Assembly (NCBI RefSeq): GCF_003931915.1
Contig: NZ_RSAA01000017.1
Coordinates: forward strand, 124,001 to 188,000
Origin: Saccharopolyspora rhizosphaerae
GTDB taxonomy: Bacteria; Actinomycetota; Actinomycetes; Mycobacteriales; Pseudonocardiaceae
Reading direction: 5' to 3'
DNA: 64,000 nt
A model generated the notes under the pieces. The model was given only the letters and a program-made list of their open reading frames with translations, was not told the DNA's origin and made no database searches. Each line of letters starts with the position of its first letter. Position 1 is the stretch's first letter. This document shows, in pieces, positions 52,419 to 61,436 of the stretch. The position numbers were made by a program, and so were the translations under genes.

Positions 52419-53660
52419 TCAGCCCTCCCGCTCCAGCAGGGCGATGCACTCGACGTGGTGGGTCATGGGGAAGGCGTCGTAGGCCTCCAGCTCGACCAGG
52501 CGGTAACCGTTCTCGGCGAACAGCGAGACGTCGCGAGCCAGGGCCGCCGGATCGCAGGCGACGTGCACGACGCGGGACGGCTCACGTGCGGTGATCGCCT
52601 CGACCACCTCGCGGCCCGCGCCCTTGCGCGGCGGGTCGAGGACGACCACGTCAGGGGCCGGCACGTCCTCGTCGGCCAGGACGCGCTCCACGGTTCCGGC
52701 TCGGAAGCCCACCTGCGGCAGGTCGCGGAGGTTGGCCACCGCGTCCTCCACCGCACGCCGGGACGACTCCACCAGCAGCACCGAACCCGTCGGGCCCACC
52801 TGTTCGGCGAGGTCGGCGGCGAACAGGCCCACACCGCCGTAGAGGTCCCACGCCACGCCACGCGACGGGACCGCCGCCAGCCGGGCGACGACCTCGGTGA
52901 ACGTCTCCGGGGCGGCTCGGTGCACCTGCCAGAAGCCCTGCGCGGACACCTCGAACGGGAGGCCGCGCACCGTCTCGTGCGCCACGCCGCTGCCCGCCAC
53001 CTGCCGCGCCACCGCCTGCTGGTGCCCACGTCGCTGCGGCTTCTTGTCGAGCGCGGTGACGTGCAGTTCGCCCTCTCCGTCAGCGGTCACCGTCAGCTCC
53101 GCACCCGGTCGCCACCGGCGGTCGGCGACTTCCGGGACGGCGCCCTCGACGGTGATCGGGCAGTCGGCCACCGGGATGACCCGGTGGCTCCGGCTGGGCC
53201 GGAAACCCGCGTTGCCCTTGCGGTCGACGGCCAGCCGCGCGCGGGTGCGCCAGCGCAGCAGGCCGCCGGGCAGCTCGCGAACCTGAACCGGCCAGTCCAG
53301 ACCCGCGATGCGCTGCAGCTGCTCGGTGACCACCGCGGACTTGAGCTCCCGCTGCGTCTCGCCGTCGACGTGCTGGAAGTCGCACCCACCGCAGCGGTCG
53401 GTGCCCAGCGCGATGTCGGCCAGCGGGCACGGCGGGGTGACCCGGCCCGGCGCGGCCTGCCGCACCTCGACGGCGTCAGCGCGGCAGAAACCGCCGCCCT
53501 TGTCCTCGGTGACCTCGGCGATCACCACTTCTCCCGGCAGCGCGTGGCGGACGAACACCACGCGTCCCTCGTACCGCGCCACGCAGTGGCCGCCGTGGGC
53601 CACCGGGCCGACCTCGACCTCCAGGCGCCTACCGGTCCAGTCCGGTTTTCCGGTCACCAC
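52419..53660 (-). CDS. TrmA/RumA-family RNA (uracil-5)-methyltransferase
   Basis: SAM-dependent tRNA or 23S rRNA uridine C5 methyltransferase of 413 residues. N-terminal TRAM domain (LEVEVGPVAHGGHCVARYEG), iron-sulphur cysteines in RCGGCDFQH plus an earlier CPL and later ADCPI, SAM site DLYGGVGLFAADLA, VVLDPPRKGAG, and the nucleophile in VHVACDPAALARD. GTG at 53660 (or 53657) is downstream of GGGAAGG. It overlaps the upstream permease gene by 32 bp. Position matches Rv2689c. Confidence 0.92.
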   Translation of the reverse strand: MVTGKPDWTGRRLEVEVGPVAHGGHCVARYEGRVVFVRHALPGEVVIAEVTEDKGGGFCRADAVEVRQAAPGRVTPPCPLADIALGTDRCGGCDFQHVDGETQRELKSAVVTEQLQRIAGLDWPVQVRELPGGLLRWRTRARLAVDRKGNAGFRPSRSHRVIPVADCPITVEGAVPEVADRRWRPGAELTVTADGEGELHVTALDKKPQRRGHQQAVARQVAGSGVAHETVRGLPFEVSAQGFWQVHRAAPETFTEVVARLAAVPSRGVAWDLYGGVGLFAADLAEQVGPTGSVLLVESSRRAVEDAVANLRDLPQVGFRAGTVERVLADEDVPAPDVVVLDPPRKGAGREVVEAITAREPSRVVHVACDPAALARDVSLFAENGYRLVELEAYDAFPMTHHVECIALLEREG

Positions 53661-55656
53661 TCACCTTCCCGTTGCCCCCGAGTCCTCGACGCGTCGCGCC
53701 GGGCATCGAGGTGATCCGCTGCGCTCGCACCCGTTCCGACGACGCCAGCTGCCACGGCACGCTGGTGACCATCACACCCGGTTGGAACAACAGCCTGCTC
53801 TTGAGCCGCAGCGCGCTCTGGTTGTGCAGCAGCTGCTCCCACCAGTGGCCCACGACGTACTCCGGGATGAACACCGTCACCACGTCGCGCGGGCTGTCCC
53901 GGCGGATCCGCTTCACGTACTCCAGCACCGGCCGGGTGATCTCCCGGTACGGCGATTCCAAGACCTTGAGCGGCAGCGGCAGGTTCAGCCGCTCCCACTC
54001 GGCCGTCAACGCGCGGGTGTCCTCCTCGTCGACGTTGACGGTGACGCCCTCCAGCTCGTCCGGGCGGGTCGCCCGCGCGTAGGCGATGGCCCGCATCGTC
54101 GGCAGGTGCAGCTTGGAGACCAGCACCAGCGCGTGGTTGCGGGAGGGCAGGACCGTGTCGCTCTCGTCTTCCCGCAACTCGGCGGCGACCCGGTCGTAGT
54201 GCTTGCGGATCGCCGTCATCAGCACGTACATCGCGGCCATCACGGCGATGGCGATCCAGGCGCCGTGGGTGAACTTGGTGATCAGCACGATGACCAGCAC
54301 GCTGGCGGTCATCACGAGCCCGAAGGCGTTGATCGACTGCGCCCGGCGCATCCTGCGCCGCTCAGTCGGGTCGGTCTCCGAGCGCAGCAGCCGGTTCCAA
54401 TGCCGGATCATGCCGCTCTGGCTGAGCACGAACGAGACGAACACGCCCACGATGTAGAGCTGAATCAGCCGCGTCACCTCGGCGTCGAAGGCGAACACGA
54501 GCACGATCGCGGCGAAGGCCAGGAAGAGGATGCCGTTGGAGTAGGCCAGCCGGTCGCCGCGGGTGTGCAGCTGGCGCGGCAGGAAGCGGTCCTGCGCCAG
54601 GACCGAGCCCAGCACCGGGAAACCGTTGAAGGCGGTGTTGGCGGCCAGCACCAGGATCAGGCCGGTGAAGAACACCAAGTACCACACGCCCGGCGGGAAG
54701 CCCACGAACACCGCACCCGCGAGCTGGGCGACCAGCGTCTTCTGCTGGTAGTCGGGCGGAGCGCCGATGAGCTGGTGCGCCGGGTCCTCCGCCACGACCG
54801 CACCGGTGGTGCTCGCGAGGAAGAGCAGGCCGAGGAACATCAGCACCGAGAACACGCCCATGAACGCCAGCGTGGTCGCGGCGTTGCGGGCCTTGGGCTT
54901 GCGGAAGGCGGGCACGCCGTTGCTGATGGCTTCGACACCGGTCAACGCGGCGCTACCGGAGGAGAACGCCCGCAAGACCAGGAACACGAAGGCCACCCCG
55001 GCGATCTGGCCCTCCTCCTCGACCAGCTGGAACCCGGCGCTCTCGGCCCGCAGGTCGGTGCCCAGGACCGCGGACTGGTAGAAGCCCCACACCATCATCC
55101 CGAGCACGCCGATGACGAACGCGTAGGTGGGGATGGCGAACAACGTCCCGGACTCGCGGATGCCCCGCAGGTTCAACGCGGTGAGCAGCACGATCGCGCC
55201 GACGGCGAAGAGCACCTTGTGCTGGGCGACGAACGGGATCACCGACCCGATGTTGGCCGCCGCCGAGGAGATGGAGACCGCGACCGTGAGGATGTAGTCG
55301 ACCAGCAGGGCGCTGGCCACCACCAGTCCCCAGCGGGGACCGTGGTTGGCGGAGGTGACCTCGTAATCACCGCCTCCCGAGGGGTAGGCGCGCACGTTCT
55401 GCCGGTAGGACGCGACCACGGTGGTCATCACCAGCGCGACCACGAGACCGATCCACGGGCTCACCGTGTACGCCGAGATCCCCGCGGCCGACAGGACGAG
55501 GAGGATCTCCTCGGGCGCGTAGGCCACGCTGGAGATCGCGTCGGAGGAGAACACCGGCAGCGCGATCCGCTTGGGCAGCAGCGTGTGCGAGAGGCGGTCG
55601 CTGCGGAACGGCCGACCGACGATCAACCGCTTCGCCGCCGTTGCGAGCTTGGACAC
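53629..55656 (-). CDS. APC-family amino-acid permease
   Basis: Integral membrane permease of 675 residues. About 12 hydrophobic helices occupy residues 30-500, opening with LPKRIALPVFSSDAISSVAYAP and YPSGGGDYEV, typical of the large APC/KUP-related actinobacterial permeases. A cytoplasmic domain of about 170 residues follows (NHALVLVSKLHLPTMRAIAYA), which resembles a universal-stress-like fold. Substrate unknown. The GTG at 55656 follows a -10 box by 6 nt. Divergent from ceoB-ceoC potassium-channel regulators, as for Rv2690c, so a potassium link is possible. Confidence 0.88.
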   Translation of the reverse strand: MSKLATAAKRLIVGRPFRSDRLSHTLLPKRIALPVFSSDAISSVAYAPEEILLVLSAAGISAYTVSPWIGLVVALVMTTVVASYRQNVRAYPSGGGDYEVTSANHGPRWGLVVASALLVDYILTVAVSISSAAANIGSVIPFVAQHKVLFAVGAIVLLTALNLRGIRESGTLFAIPTYAFVIGVLGMMVWGFYQSAVLGTDLRAESAGFQLVEEEGQIAGVAFVFLVLRAFSSGSAALTGVEAISNGVPAFRKPKARNAATTLAFMGVFSVLMFLGLLFLASTTGAVVAEDPAHQLIGAPPDYQQKTLVAQLAGAVFVGFPPGVWYLVFFTGLILVLAANTAFNGFPVLGSVLAQDRFLPRQLHTRGDRLAYSNGILFLAFAAIVLVFAFDAEVTRLIQLYIVGVFVSFVLSQSGMIRHWNRLLRSETDPTERRRMRRAQSINAFGLVMTASVLVIVLITKFTHGAWIAIAVMAAMYVLMTAIRKHYDRVAAELREDESDTVLPSRNHALVLVSKLHLPTMRAIAYARATRPDELEGVTVNVDEEDTRALTAEWERLNLPLPLKVLESPYREITRPVLEYVKRIRRDSPRDVVTVFIPEYVVGHWWEQLLHNQSALRLKSRLLFQPGVMVTSVPWQLASSERVRAQRITSMPGATRRGLGGNGKVSGDRKTGLDR

Positions 55657-55662
55657 GGTGCG

Positions 55663-55668
55663 AGCGTA
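55663..55668 (-). promoter_or_regulatory. -10 box of a probable leaderless promoter (APC permease)
   Basis: TACGCT on the minus strand ends 6 nt before the GTG start at 55656; no Shine-Dalgarno is present. Confidence 0.45.
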
Positions 55669-55889
55669 AGCCGTGGGGGCACGGCACCCGCGCACGCGGG
55701 CTTCCGAATCGCGCTCAGGTCACACCAGGGGTGGCGTGGTCATCCCCGCCACCTGTCACCCGGTACGGTGCACCAGCCCAGAGCCGGGCGGTCGCCGCGG
55801 TCCCCTGATCGCACCCGTCCGGGTACGGTCAGCGGCGACCGGACGACGTCGCCCGGAAGAGCACAACCGCGCAGCGAGGAGACAGGGTC

Positions 55890-56555
55890 GTGCACGTGGT
55901 GATCATGGGTTGCGGCCGGGTCGGGGCTTCCCTGGCCGCTGCCCTGCAACGGCTCGATCACACCGTGGCCGTGGTGGACAAGGACCCCCAGGCGTTCCAC
56001 CGCCTGGGCAAGGACTTCCGCGGCCAGCAGGTCACCGGCAACGGCTTCGACCGCGACATCCTCGAAGAAGCGGGGATCGAGCAGGCCAGCGCCTTCGCCG
56101 CGGTGTCCAACGGGGACAACTCCAACATCGTCTCGGCCCGGGTGGCGCGGGAGACCTTCGGCGTGGCGCACGTCGTGGCGCGCATCTACGACCCCAAGCG
56201 GGCCGAGGTCTACCAGCGGCTCGGCATCCCGACGGTGGCCACCGTGCCGTGGACCACGGACCGCTTCCTGCGGATGCTGCTGCCCGAGGGCGTGGCCACC
56301 GCGTGGCGGGAACCCTCCGGCACGGTCGCGGTGCTCCAACTGCCGCTGCACGAGGGCTGGGTCGGGCACCAGGTCGCCGACGTGGAGTCGGCGACCGGCG
56401 CCCGGGTGGCGTTCATCATGCGCTTCGGCAGCGGCGTGCTGCCCGACCGCAAGACCGTGATCCAGGCCGACGACACCGTCTACGTGGCAGCGCTGTCCGG
56501 CACCGTCACCGACGTCACCGCAGCGGCCCGTCGCACACCCGAGGAGAGCGAGTGA
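55890..56555 (+). CDS. ceoB: TrkA-type potassium uptake regulatory protein
   Basis: NAD-binding regulator of potassium transport, 221 residues. RCK_N domain with VVIMGCGRVGASLA and acidic VVDKDP, GNGFDRDILEEAGI; RCK_C domain near 130-215 (VGHQVADVE ... VIQADDTVYVAALSG). GTG 55890 is preceded by GAGGAGAC. The next gene starts on its last base (TGATG), so two RCK proteins are co-translated, as Rv2691/Rv2692 (CeoB/CeoC). Confidence 0.93.
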   Translation: MHVVIMGCGRVGASLAAALQRLDHTVAVVDKDPQAFHRLGKDFRGQQVTGNGFDRDILEEAGIEQASAFAAVSNGDNSNIVSARVARETFGVAHVVARIYDPKRAEVYQRLGIPTVATVPWTTDRFLRMLLPEGVATAWREPSGTVAVLQLPLHEGWVGHQVADVESATGARVAFIMRFGSGVLPDRKTVIQADDTVYVAALSGTVTDVTAAARRTPEESE

Positions 56556-57220
56556 TGCGGATCGCGATCGCCGGAGCCGGCGCCGTCGGCCAGTCCATCG
56601 CCCGGGAACTGCTCGAGGGCGAGCACGAGGTGCTGCTCATCGAGCGCAGCACCGCCAACTACCACCCGAGGCTGATCCCGGGCGCCGAGTGGATGCTCGC
56701 CGACGCCTGCGAGCTGGCCTCGCTGGAGGAAGCGGGCCTGCAGTCCTGCGACGTGGTCATCGCTGCCACCGGGGACGACAAGGTCAACCTCGTCGTCTCC
56801 CTGCTGTCCAAGACGGAGTTCGCGGTGCGCCGGGTCGTCGCCCGGGTCAACGATCCGCGCAACGAGTGGCTGTTCACCGACGCCTGGGGTGTGGACGTGG
56901 CCGTCTCCACGCCGCGGATGCTGGCCGCGATGGTCGAGGAAGCCGTCAACGTCGGCGACCTCGTCCGGCTGATGACGCTGCGGCAGGGGCAGGCCAACCT
57001 CGTCGAGGTGACGTTGCCGGAGGCCACCCCGCTGGCCGGCCGTCGGGTTCGCGACCTCAAGCTGCCCGCCGACGCGGCGCTGGTGAGCATCCTGCGCGGC
57101 GGCCGGGTCATCGTGCCGCAGGCCGACGACCCGCTCGAGGCCGGCGACGAGATGCTGTTCGTCGCCACCAGCAACGTCGAGGACGAGATCAGCGCGGTCA
57201 TCCACGACCAGGCGCACTGA
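56555..57220 (+). CDS. ceoC: TrkA-type potassium uptake regulatory protein, second subunit
   Basis: 221 residues, RCK_N domain (IAIAGAGAVGQSIARELL, LLIERS, ADACELASLEEAGL) and RCK_C domain (LVEVTLPEATPLAGRRVRDL ... ADDPLEAGDEMLFVAT). Probably pairs with CeoB on a Trk/Ktr channel whose gene is not in the window. Followed by 387 bp without a gene, holding two palindromes. Confidence 0.93.
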   Translation: MRIAIAGAGAVGQSIARELLEGEHEVLLIERSTANYHPRLIPGAEWMLADACELASLEEAGLQSCDVVIAATGDDKVNLVVSLLSKTEFAVRRVVARVNDPRNEWLFTDAWGVDVAVSTPRMLAAMVEEAVNVGDLVRLMTLRQGQANLVEVTLPEATPLAGRRVRDLKLPADAALVSILRGGRVIVPQADDPLEAGDEMLFVATSNVEDEISAVIHDQAH

Positions 57221-57402
57221 CCAGTCGCGCCAGCGACGCCTGCGTGGTGCCCACCGTGACGCCAGGGCAACAGGACAAGACCGCGTGGCGACACACCGCA
57301 GCCCCTCCAGGCCGGGAAGCCCCGGAGCAAGAGGAGCACGGTGCTGGGGAGGCGTCCACTCCAGGGCCTCTGACCAGCTAACACACGCCCGGGCGCGGAG
57401 GT

Positions 57403-57424
57403 TCGAACTTCGTGCGAGGTTCGA
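57403..57424. repeat. Degenerate copy of the dispersed palindrome (D)
   Basis: TCGAACTTCGT joined to GCGAGGTTCGA: 22 bp with two changes from the perfect form, both of which become G-U pairs if transcribed on this strand. Lies between convergent ceoC and DUF3159 genes. Confidence 0.85.
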
Positions 57425-57438
57425 AAGGTGTCCCGGTT

Positions 57439-57452
57439 CCGGACATGTCCGG
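57439..57452. repeat. 14-bp palindrome CCGGACATGTCCGG
   Basis: Perfect palindrome 14 bp after repeat copy D in the ceoC/DUF3159 gap. It may extend the terminator region or bind a dimeric regulator; no nearby promoter supports the second. Confidence 0.6.
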
Positions 57453-57607
57453 CGGTTGCGGACTCCGTGCGTCGCGTCCTGACGTGCGCCCGGGCGCGGC
57501 GCCGCGGCGGGCTCGCTACGAGGCCGCTCGAACCTGCGGCCGTGACGGCTCCCGCACGCACGGGGAGGAAGCGGCTTCCGCAACGCGGAGCGGGGCACGA
57601 ACGGGCT

Positions 57608-58306
57608 TCAGCCGCTGGCGACTGCGGCTGATTCCTCGGCGACCTTCTTCGCCCTGCGGATCGCCCAGACGGTCACGACCAGTGCGATGGCGGTCAGCGG
57701 GTAGCCCATCGCGATGCGCGCGAAGGCCAGCCAGCCGGTCTGGTCGTTGTCGTAGAGCCACTGCTGCACCACGTACTTCGCGGCGAACACCGCGGCCCAG
57801 GACAGCGTGGCGATGTCGTAGGCGCGCATGGCGCGGCGCTGCTTGCGCCAGCCCATGCCCAGCCCGTTGAGCGCCGACCAGGCGACGCCGACCAGCGGCC
57901 AGCGGGCCGCCACCGACGCCAGGAACGCGCCACCGTAGATCAGGCTGGTCCAGATGCCGAGGAGGAAGAAGCCCTTGGTCTCGCCGGAGCGGTAGGCGAT
58001 GAAGGAGCACACCGCCACGCCCAGCACGCCGGAGATCGCCGGTTGCAGCGGTTCCTTGCGGACCATGCGGAAGACCGCGATGGCCACGGCGACCCCGATG
58101 GAGGCCCAGATCGCCGGCATCATCGAGGTGAACGAGCTGACCACCACGAACACGACGATCGGCACAGCGGAGTACGCGAGCCCGCTGACACCGCCCATCT
58201 GCTCCAGCAGGGTCTGCTCGGAAACACCGGTCTTGCCCGCGGGCCGCCGGTCGTCGTCGGCACGCTGGGCGTTGAACCCCGCTGCCGATGCGTCGTGTTC
58301 GCTCAT
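57608..58306 (-). CDS. DUF3159 family membrane protein
   Basis: 232 residues with six or so hydrophobic helices (VPIVVFVVVSSFTSMMPAIW, AISGVLGVAVCSFIAYRSG, FLLGIWTSLIYGGAFLASV and others). The LLEQMGGVSGLAYSAVP opener and WRKQRRAMRAYDIATLSWAA loop mark the family; function unknown. ATG 58306 overlaps the OB-fold gene stop (ATGA). Corresponds to Rv2693c. Confidence 0.88.
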   Translation of the reverse strand: MSEHDASAAGFNAQRADDDRRPAGKTGVSEQTLLEQMGGVSGLAYSAVPIVVFVVVSSFTSMMPAIWASIGVAVAIAVFRMVRKEPLQPAISGVLGVAVCSFIAYRSGETKGFFLLGIWTSLIYGGAFLASVAARWPLVGVAWSALNGLGMGWRKQRRAMRAYDIATLSWAAVFAAKYVVQQWLYDNDQTGWLAFARIAMGYPLTAIALVVTVWAIRRAKKVAEESAAVASG

Positions 58307-58680
58307 GCTGTGTTCTGCAACTCGTAGTAGGGGTTGTACAGCACCTTGCGACCGTCCCGAACTGCGATCCGGCCACGGGCCTTGACGATACGTCCCGGTT
58401 CGATCCCCGCGATGCGCCTGCGGCCGAGCCACACGAGAGTCACCCCTTCGGTGCCGTCGTAGAGCTCGGCTTCGAGGGTCGGCGCGGAAGTCTTGGGGCA
58501 GAGCTCGACGCTGCGCACCCGGCCGAGCACCACGGCTTCCTGCCCGCACTGGCACTCACTGGCCCGCTGCGCTCCGCTCGCTTGCGACCGGTCGGAGAGG
58601 TCCTCGGCGTCCAGCTCGGCGACATCGCTGGTCAGGCTCCGAACGAGGCGTTTCCAGTAGCCGCCTCCGGTCTTGCTCAT
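58303..58680 (-). CDS. OB-fold nucleic-acid-binding-type protein
   Basis: 125-residue protein with a central OB-fold (EAVVLGRVRSVELC ... APTLEAELYDGTEGVTLVWL ... GRIVKARGRIAVRDGRKVLY) after a short helical N-terminus. A CQC motif precedes the first strand. Similar actinobacterial proteins (Rv2694c position) lie in this neighbourhood; the ligand is unproven. Translationally coupled to the DUF3159 gene. Confidence 0.87.
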   Translation of the reverse strand: MSKTGGGYWKRLVRSLTSDVAELDAEDLSDRSQASGAQRASECQCGQEAVVLGRVRSVELCPKTSAPTLEAELYDGTEGVTLVWLGRRRIAGIEPGRIVKARGRIAVRDGRKVLYNPYYELQNTA

Positions 58681-58858
58681 CTAGCGCTCCTGTGCGCCTC
58701 GGGGCTCGACTACGCAGCCCGTGCACCTCCCAGCGTAACCGCACGGCAGGCCCGAACCCATGCCCGGAGGGATCAGGGACGAACCCTTCGCGAAGGCACC
58801 CGAGCAGGACGGGGTGGCAGTGCCGCGAAGGGCCTGCCACGCCTCGTCCAGGAGCGGC

Positions 58859-59494
58859 TCAGACCTGACCGTTCGGGGTTTCCTGCTGGGCCTGCTGGAT
58901 GTGCCGCTGGATCGCCTCGGGGAGCTCGATGGGCAGCGGCGTGCGCACCGGCATCGGGTCGGACCCGCGGACCACCACGGTGTCGTCCAGGACGCCGTAG
59001 AGCAGTCGCGCGCACTCCTTGGCCGATTCGGCCGGACCGGCCGAGACCCCGCGCAGCAACCATCGCGGACCGTCGACCCCGACGAACCGCAGCGCGGCCT
59101 TCGGCGAGTCGGCGACGAGCTCCACGCCCCAGTCGCCCTGCTCGGTGTGCACGCGGGCGCCGTCCTTGCGGAGCTGTTCCGCCAGCTCGTCGCGGACCTC
59201 GTCCCACAGCCCGCCGCTGCGCGGCGCCGCGAAGGCGCTCACGGTCAGCCGTCCGACCGGGGTCACCAGGTGCACCGCGCGGACCGGACCGGCCGGGTCG
59301 ACCTCGACCTGCAGCTGGCCACCCTCGGGCACGGGAACCCGCACCGACCCGAGGTCGAGGCGTTCCACCTCGGACTCGGGCGCCTCGCTCTCGTCGTAGG
59401 GCCCGCGCGCGGGAACCTGCAGCTGCTCCTCCGCGTGCTGCTCCTCGGTGAAGGGCGCGTCGCGCTTGGACTTCCCCCGGCCCCTTCTGAACAT
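58859..59494 (-). CDS. DUF3710 family protein
   Basis: Soluble protein of 211 residues. A charged N-terminus (GRGKSKRDAPFTEEQHAEEQ) precedes the conserved core: GPYDESEAP, RLDLGSVRVPVPEG, LVTPVGRLTVSAFAAPRSGGLW and RWLLRGVSAGPA. Function unknown. Its start is 4 bp after the dut stop, so dut and this gene form an operon as in Rv2697c/Rv2696c. Confidence 0.9.
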   Translation of the reverse strand: MFRRGRGKSKRDAPFTEEQHAEEQLQVPARGPYDESEAPESEVERLDLGSVRVPVPEGGQLQVEVDPAGPVRAVHLVTPVGRLTVSAFAAPRSGGLWDEVRDELAEQLRKDGARVHTEQGDWGVELVADSPKAALRFVGVDGPRWLLRGVSAGPAESAKECARLLYGVLDDTVVVRGSDPMPVRTPLPIELPEAIQRHIQQAQQETPNGQV

Positions 59495-59498
59495 CCCC

Positions 59499-59993
59499 TC
59501 AGACCTCCGTCCTGTGACCGGCCTCGGTCGATCCCGACGCCGTCAGCACTTCATGACCACCTGTGGAGCCGTGGCCGCCGGACCCGCGCAACGACTCGGG
59601 CAGCTCGTCCACCTCGGTGAACACGGCGTGCTCGACCTTCTGCACGACGAGCTGGGCGATCCGGTCACCTCGTCGCAGCGACACCGGCTGCACACGATCA
59701 TGGTTGATCAGGCACACCTTGATCTCACCGCGGTACCCGGAGTCGATGGTGCCGGGGGTGTTGACCACGCTGAGGCCGGTCTTGGCGGCCAGGCCGGAAC
59801 GGGGGTGGACGAATCCCGCGTACCCCTCCGGCAGCGCCACGGCGACTCCGGTGCTCACGAGGGCGCGTTCACCCGGCTCGAGAACCACATCCCTGGTGGT
59901 TACCAGATCGGCGCCGGCATCCCCGGGTTTGGCGTATTCGGGAAGCGGCACGTCGGGGTCGACTCGGCTCAGCAGGACCTGCACGTTGGACAC
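59499..59993 (-). CDS. dut: dUTP diphosphatase
   Basis: Trimeric dUTPase of 164 residues that removes dUTP and supplies dUMP. Motifs 1-5 in order: [35 protein letters not shown] and C-terminal GSGGHGSTG, all intact. The GTG at 59993 (VSNVQVLL) is preferred on promoter position; it lies only 24 bp from the divergent DUF3093 start. A tail of about 15 residues follows motif 5. Confidence 0.95.
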   Translation of the reverse strand: MSNVQVLLSRVDPDVPLPEYAKPGDAGADLVTTRDVVLEPGERALVSTGVAVALPEGYAGFVHPRSGLAAKTGLSVVNTPGTIDSGYRGEIKVCLINHDRVQPVSLRRGDRIAQLVVQKVEHAVFTEVDELPESLRGSGGHGSTGGHEVLTASGSTEAGHRTEV

Positions 59994-60001
59994 GGGCGGC
60001 G

Positions 60002-60011
60002 AGACTACCCT
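60002..60011. promoter_or_regulatory. Overlapping divergent -10 boxes, dut / DUF3093
   Basis: Minus strand TAGTCT (60002-60007) ends 8 nt before the dut GTG; plus strand TACCCT (60006-60011) ends 6 nt before the DUF3093 GTG. The hexamers overlap by two bases and both messages would be leaderless, so the two genes should compete for polymerase. Confidence 0.55.
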
Positions 60012-60017
60012 GGATGC

Positions 60018-60527
60018 GTGTCGGAAAGCGCAGAAGCAGCCAGCACGACCGGGGACACGCCCGGTCAGGCGACTCCGAAAGGGCAGGCGGTGTTCCGCGA
60101 GCGGCTGTACGCGTCGTGGTGGACCTGGCCGTTGCCGCTGATCGCCGCGGTCCTGATGGCCGCTCAGGTGCACATGGGCTACCCGGGTGTGCGGGCCTGG
60201 CTGCCGTACGTGGTGCTGGTCCCGCTGGCCATCGCGATCCCGCTCTGGCTGGGCAGGCTCAAGATCGAGGTCGTCGACGGCGAGCTGTGGGTCGGCGACG
60301 CCCACCTGCCGCTGAGGTTCATCGACGAGGTCGAGGTCGTCTCGCCGGCCGAGCAGCGCCGGGCCCTCGGTCCGGACCTGGACCCGGCGGCGTTCCTGGT
60401 GCACCGCTCCTGGGTGCGCACCTCGGTCCGCGTCTGGCTCGACGATCCGGACGACCCCACCCCGTACTGGGTCGTCAGCACGCGCAAGCCGGAGCAGCTC
60501 AAGGCCGTCCTGCTGCGGAAGCCCTAG
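60018..60527 (+). CDS. DUF3093 membrane protein
   Basis: 169 residues with two adjacent hydrophobic helices ([15 protein letters not shown] and [18 protein letters not shown]) after an Ala/Thr-rich lead, then a cytoplasmic beta-rich domain ([27 protein letters not shown] ... [17 protein letters not shown]). The soluble part resembles a PH-like fold. Function unknown. Corresponds to Rv2698. Confidence 0.9.
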   Translation: MSESAEAASTTGDTPGQATPKGQAVFRERLYASWWTWPLPLIAAVLMAAQVHMGYPGVRAWLPYVVLVPLAIAIPLWLGRLKIEVVDGELWVGDAHLPLRFIDEVEVVSPAEQRRALGPDLDPAAFLVHRSWVRTSVRVWLDDPDDPTPYWVVSTRKPEQLKAVLLRKP

Positions 60528-60592
60528 CCCGGTGCTCACGCCGGGTGAGGACGTGCGCCCGGGGCCGTTCGGCACCTGCCCCGGGAAGAACA

Positions 60593-60619
60593 CTGGGCAC
60601 ACGCCCCGCGTGTGCCCAG
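60593..60619. terminator. Bidirectional terminator between DUF3093 and DUF4193 genes
   Basis: Perfect 12-bp stem CTGGGCACACGC with its complement and a CCC loop, in the 127-bp convergent gap. Confidence 0.9.
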
Positions 60620-60654
60620 CTACTCCCCGCTTGCGTACGTCGTCGACGTGCGCC

Positions 60655-60954
60655 TCAGGCGGCGCAATCACGGCAGATGAACTGGCCGTTCCTGGTCTCG
60701 GCCAGCCGGCTGCGGTGATGAACGAGGAAGCAGCTCGAGCAGGTGAACTCGTCAGCCTGCTTCGGGAGCACCTTGACGGTCATCTCCTCACCGGACAGGT
60801 CCGCGCCCGGCAGTTCGAAGTTCTCCGCGATCGCCCCTTCGTCCTCGTCGACGACGCCGGATTGCGCATCGTTGCGTCGCGCCTTCAGCTCCTCCAACGA
60901 GTCCTCTGCCAAGTCCTCGGACTCGCGGCGAGGAGCGTCGTAGTCGGTCGCCAT
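60655..60954 (-). CDS. DUF4193 zinc-ribbon protein
   Basis: 99 residues, conserved across actinobacteria. An acidic N-terminal half ([19 protein letters not shown]) and a C-terminal ribbon with CSSC and CRDC pairs about 21 residues apart, expected to hold one zinc. [16 protein letters not shown] is diagnostic. Function unknown. GGGGTGA precedes the ATG. Corresponds to Rv2699c. Confidence 0.93.
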   Translation of the reverse strand: MATDYDAPRRESEDLAEDSLEELKARRNDAQSGVVDEDEGAIAENFELPGADLSGEEMTVKVLPKQADEFTCSSCFLVHHRSRLAETRNGQFICRDCAA

Positions 60955-61436
60955 CGTGATTCACCCCTGCGTTTGTGGAGACTGCAATGGTGTGCCGCTG
61001 GTAAACGTTCCAGGACCCGGATTTGTGCCCGATGGGACAGTGATCGCGGTCTCGCCCTGCAACGCGTCTAGTTCCCCCGTGAAAGAGCGACTCGCCTCAA
61101 CCCGGCACTCCGTGAGGCGCCGAGAGGGTAGCTCATAACTTCTGCGAACACGCACCAGGTCACCCGTAGGTGTGGCATTGCGCGCATTCGGCGGGCATCG
61201 TAGATCAAGATCGGTGTGATCGACCGGCTCTGCCGGGCGGCTCGTCCCGGTTGCCTCGGCGACCGCTGCGTGATCCCATGCGCTCGCGGTTTCCCGGGCG
61301 AATCGGCTTCGCGTTGATCACGGGGAGATCAAGACACGGTCGCGGCTACCGGCACCGCGCACCCCCGGTTCAGCCCCTAGTCTGATCCGGTGCGGACGGG
61401 AGCACGCGGGCCTGAGGCATCCAGGGAGGGGCGGAC
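60955..61436. other. Divergent intergenic region, DUF4193 / cei
   Basis: 482 bp with no supported gene. It must hold the promoters of the two divergent genes; TAGTCT about 60 bp before cei is a possible -10 box. No strong hairpin or riboswitch-like structure was recognised. Confidence 0.6.
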
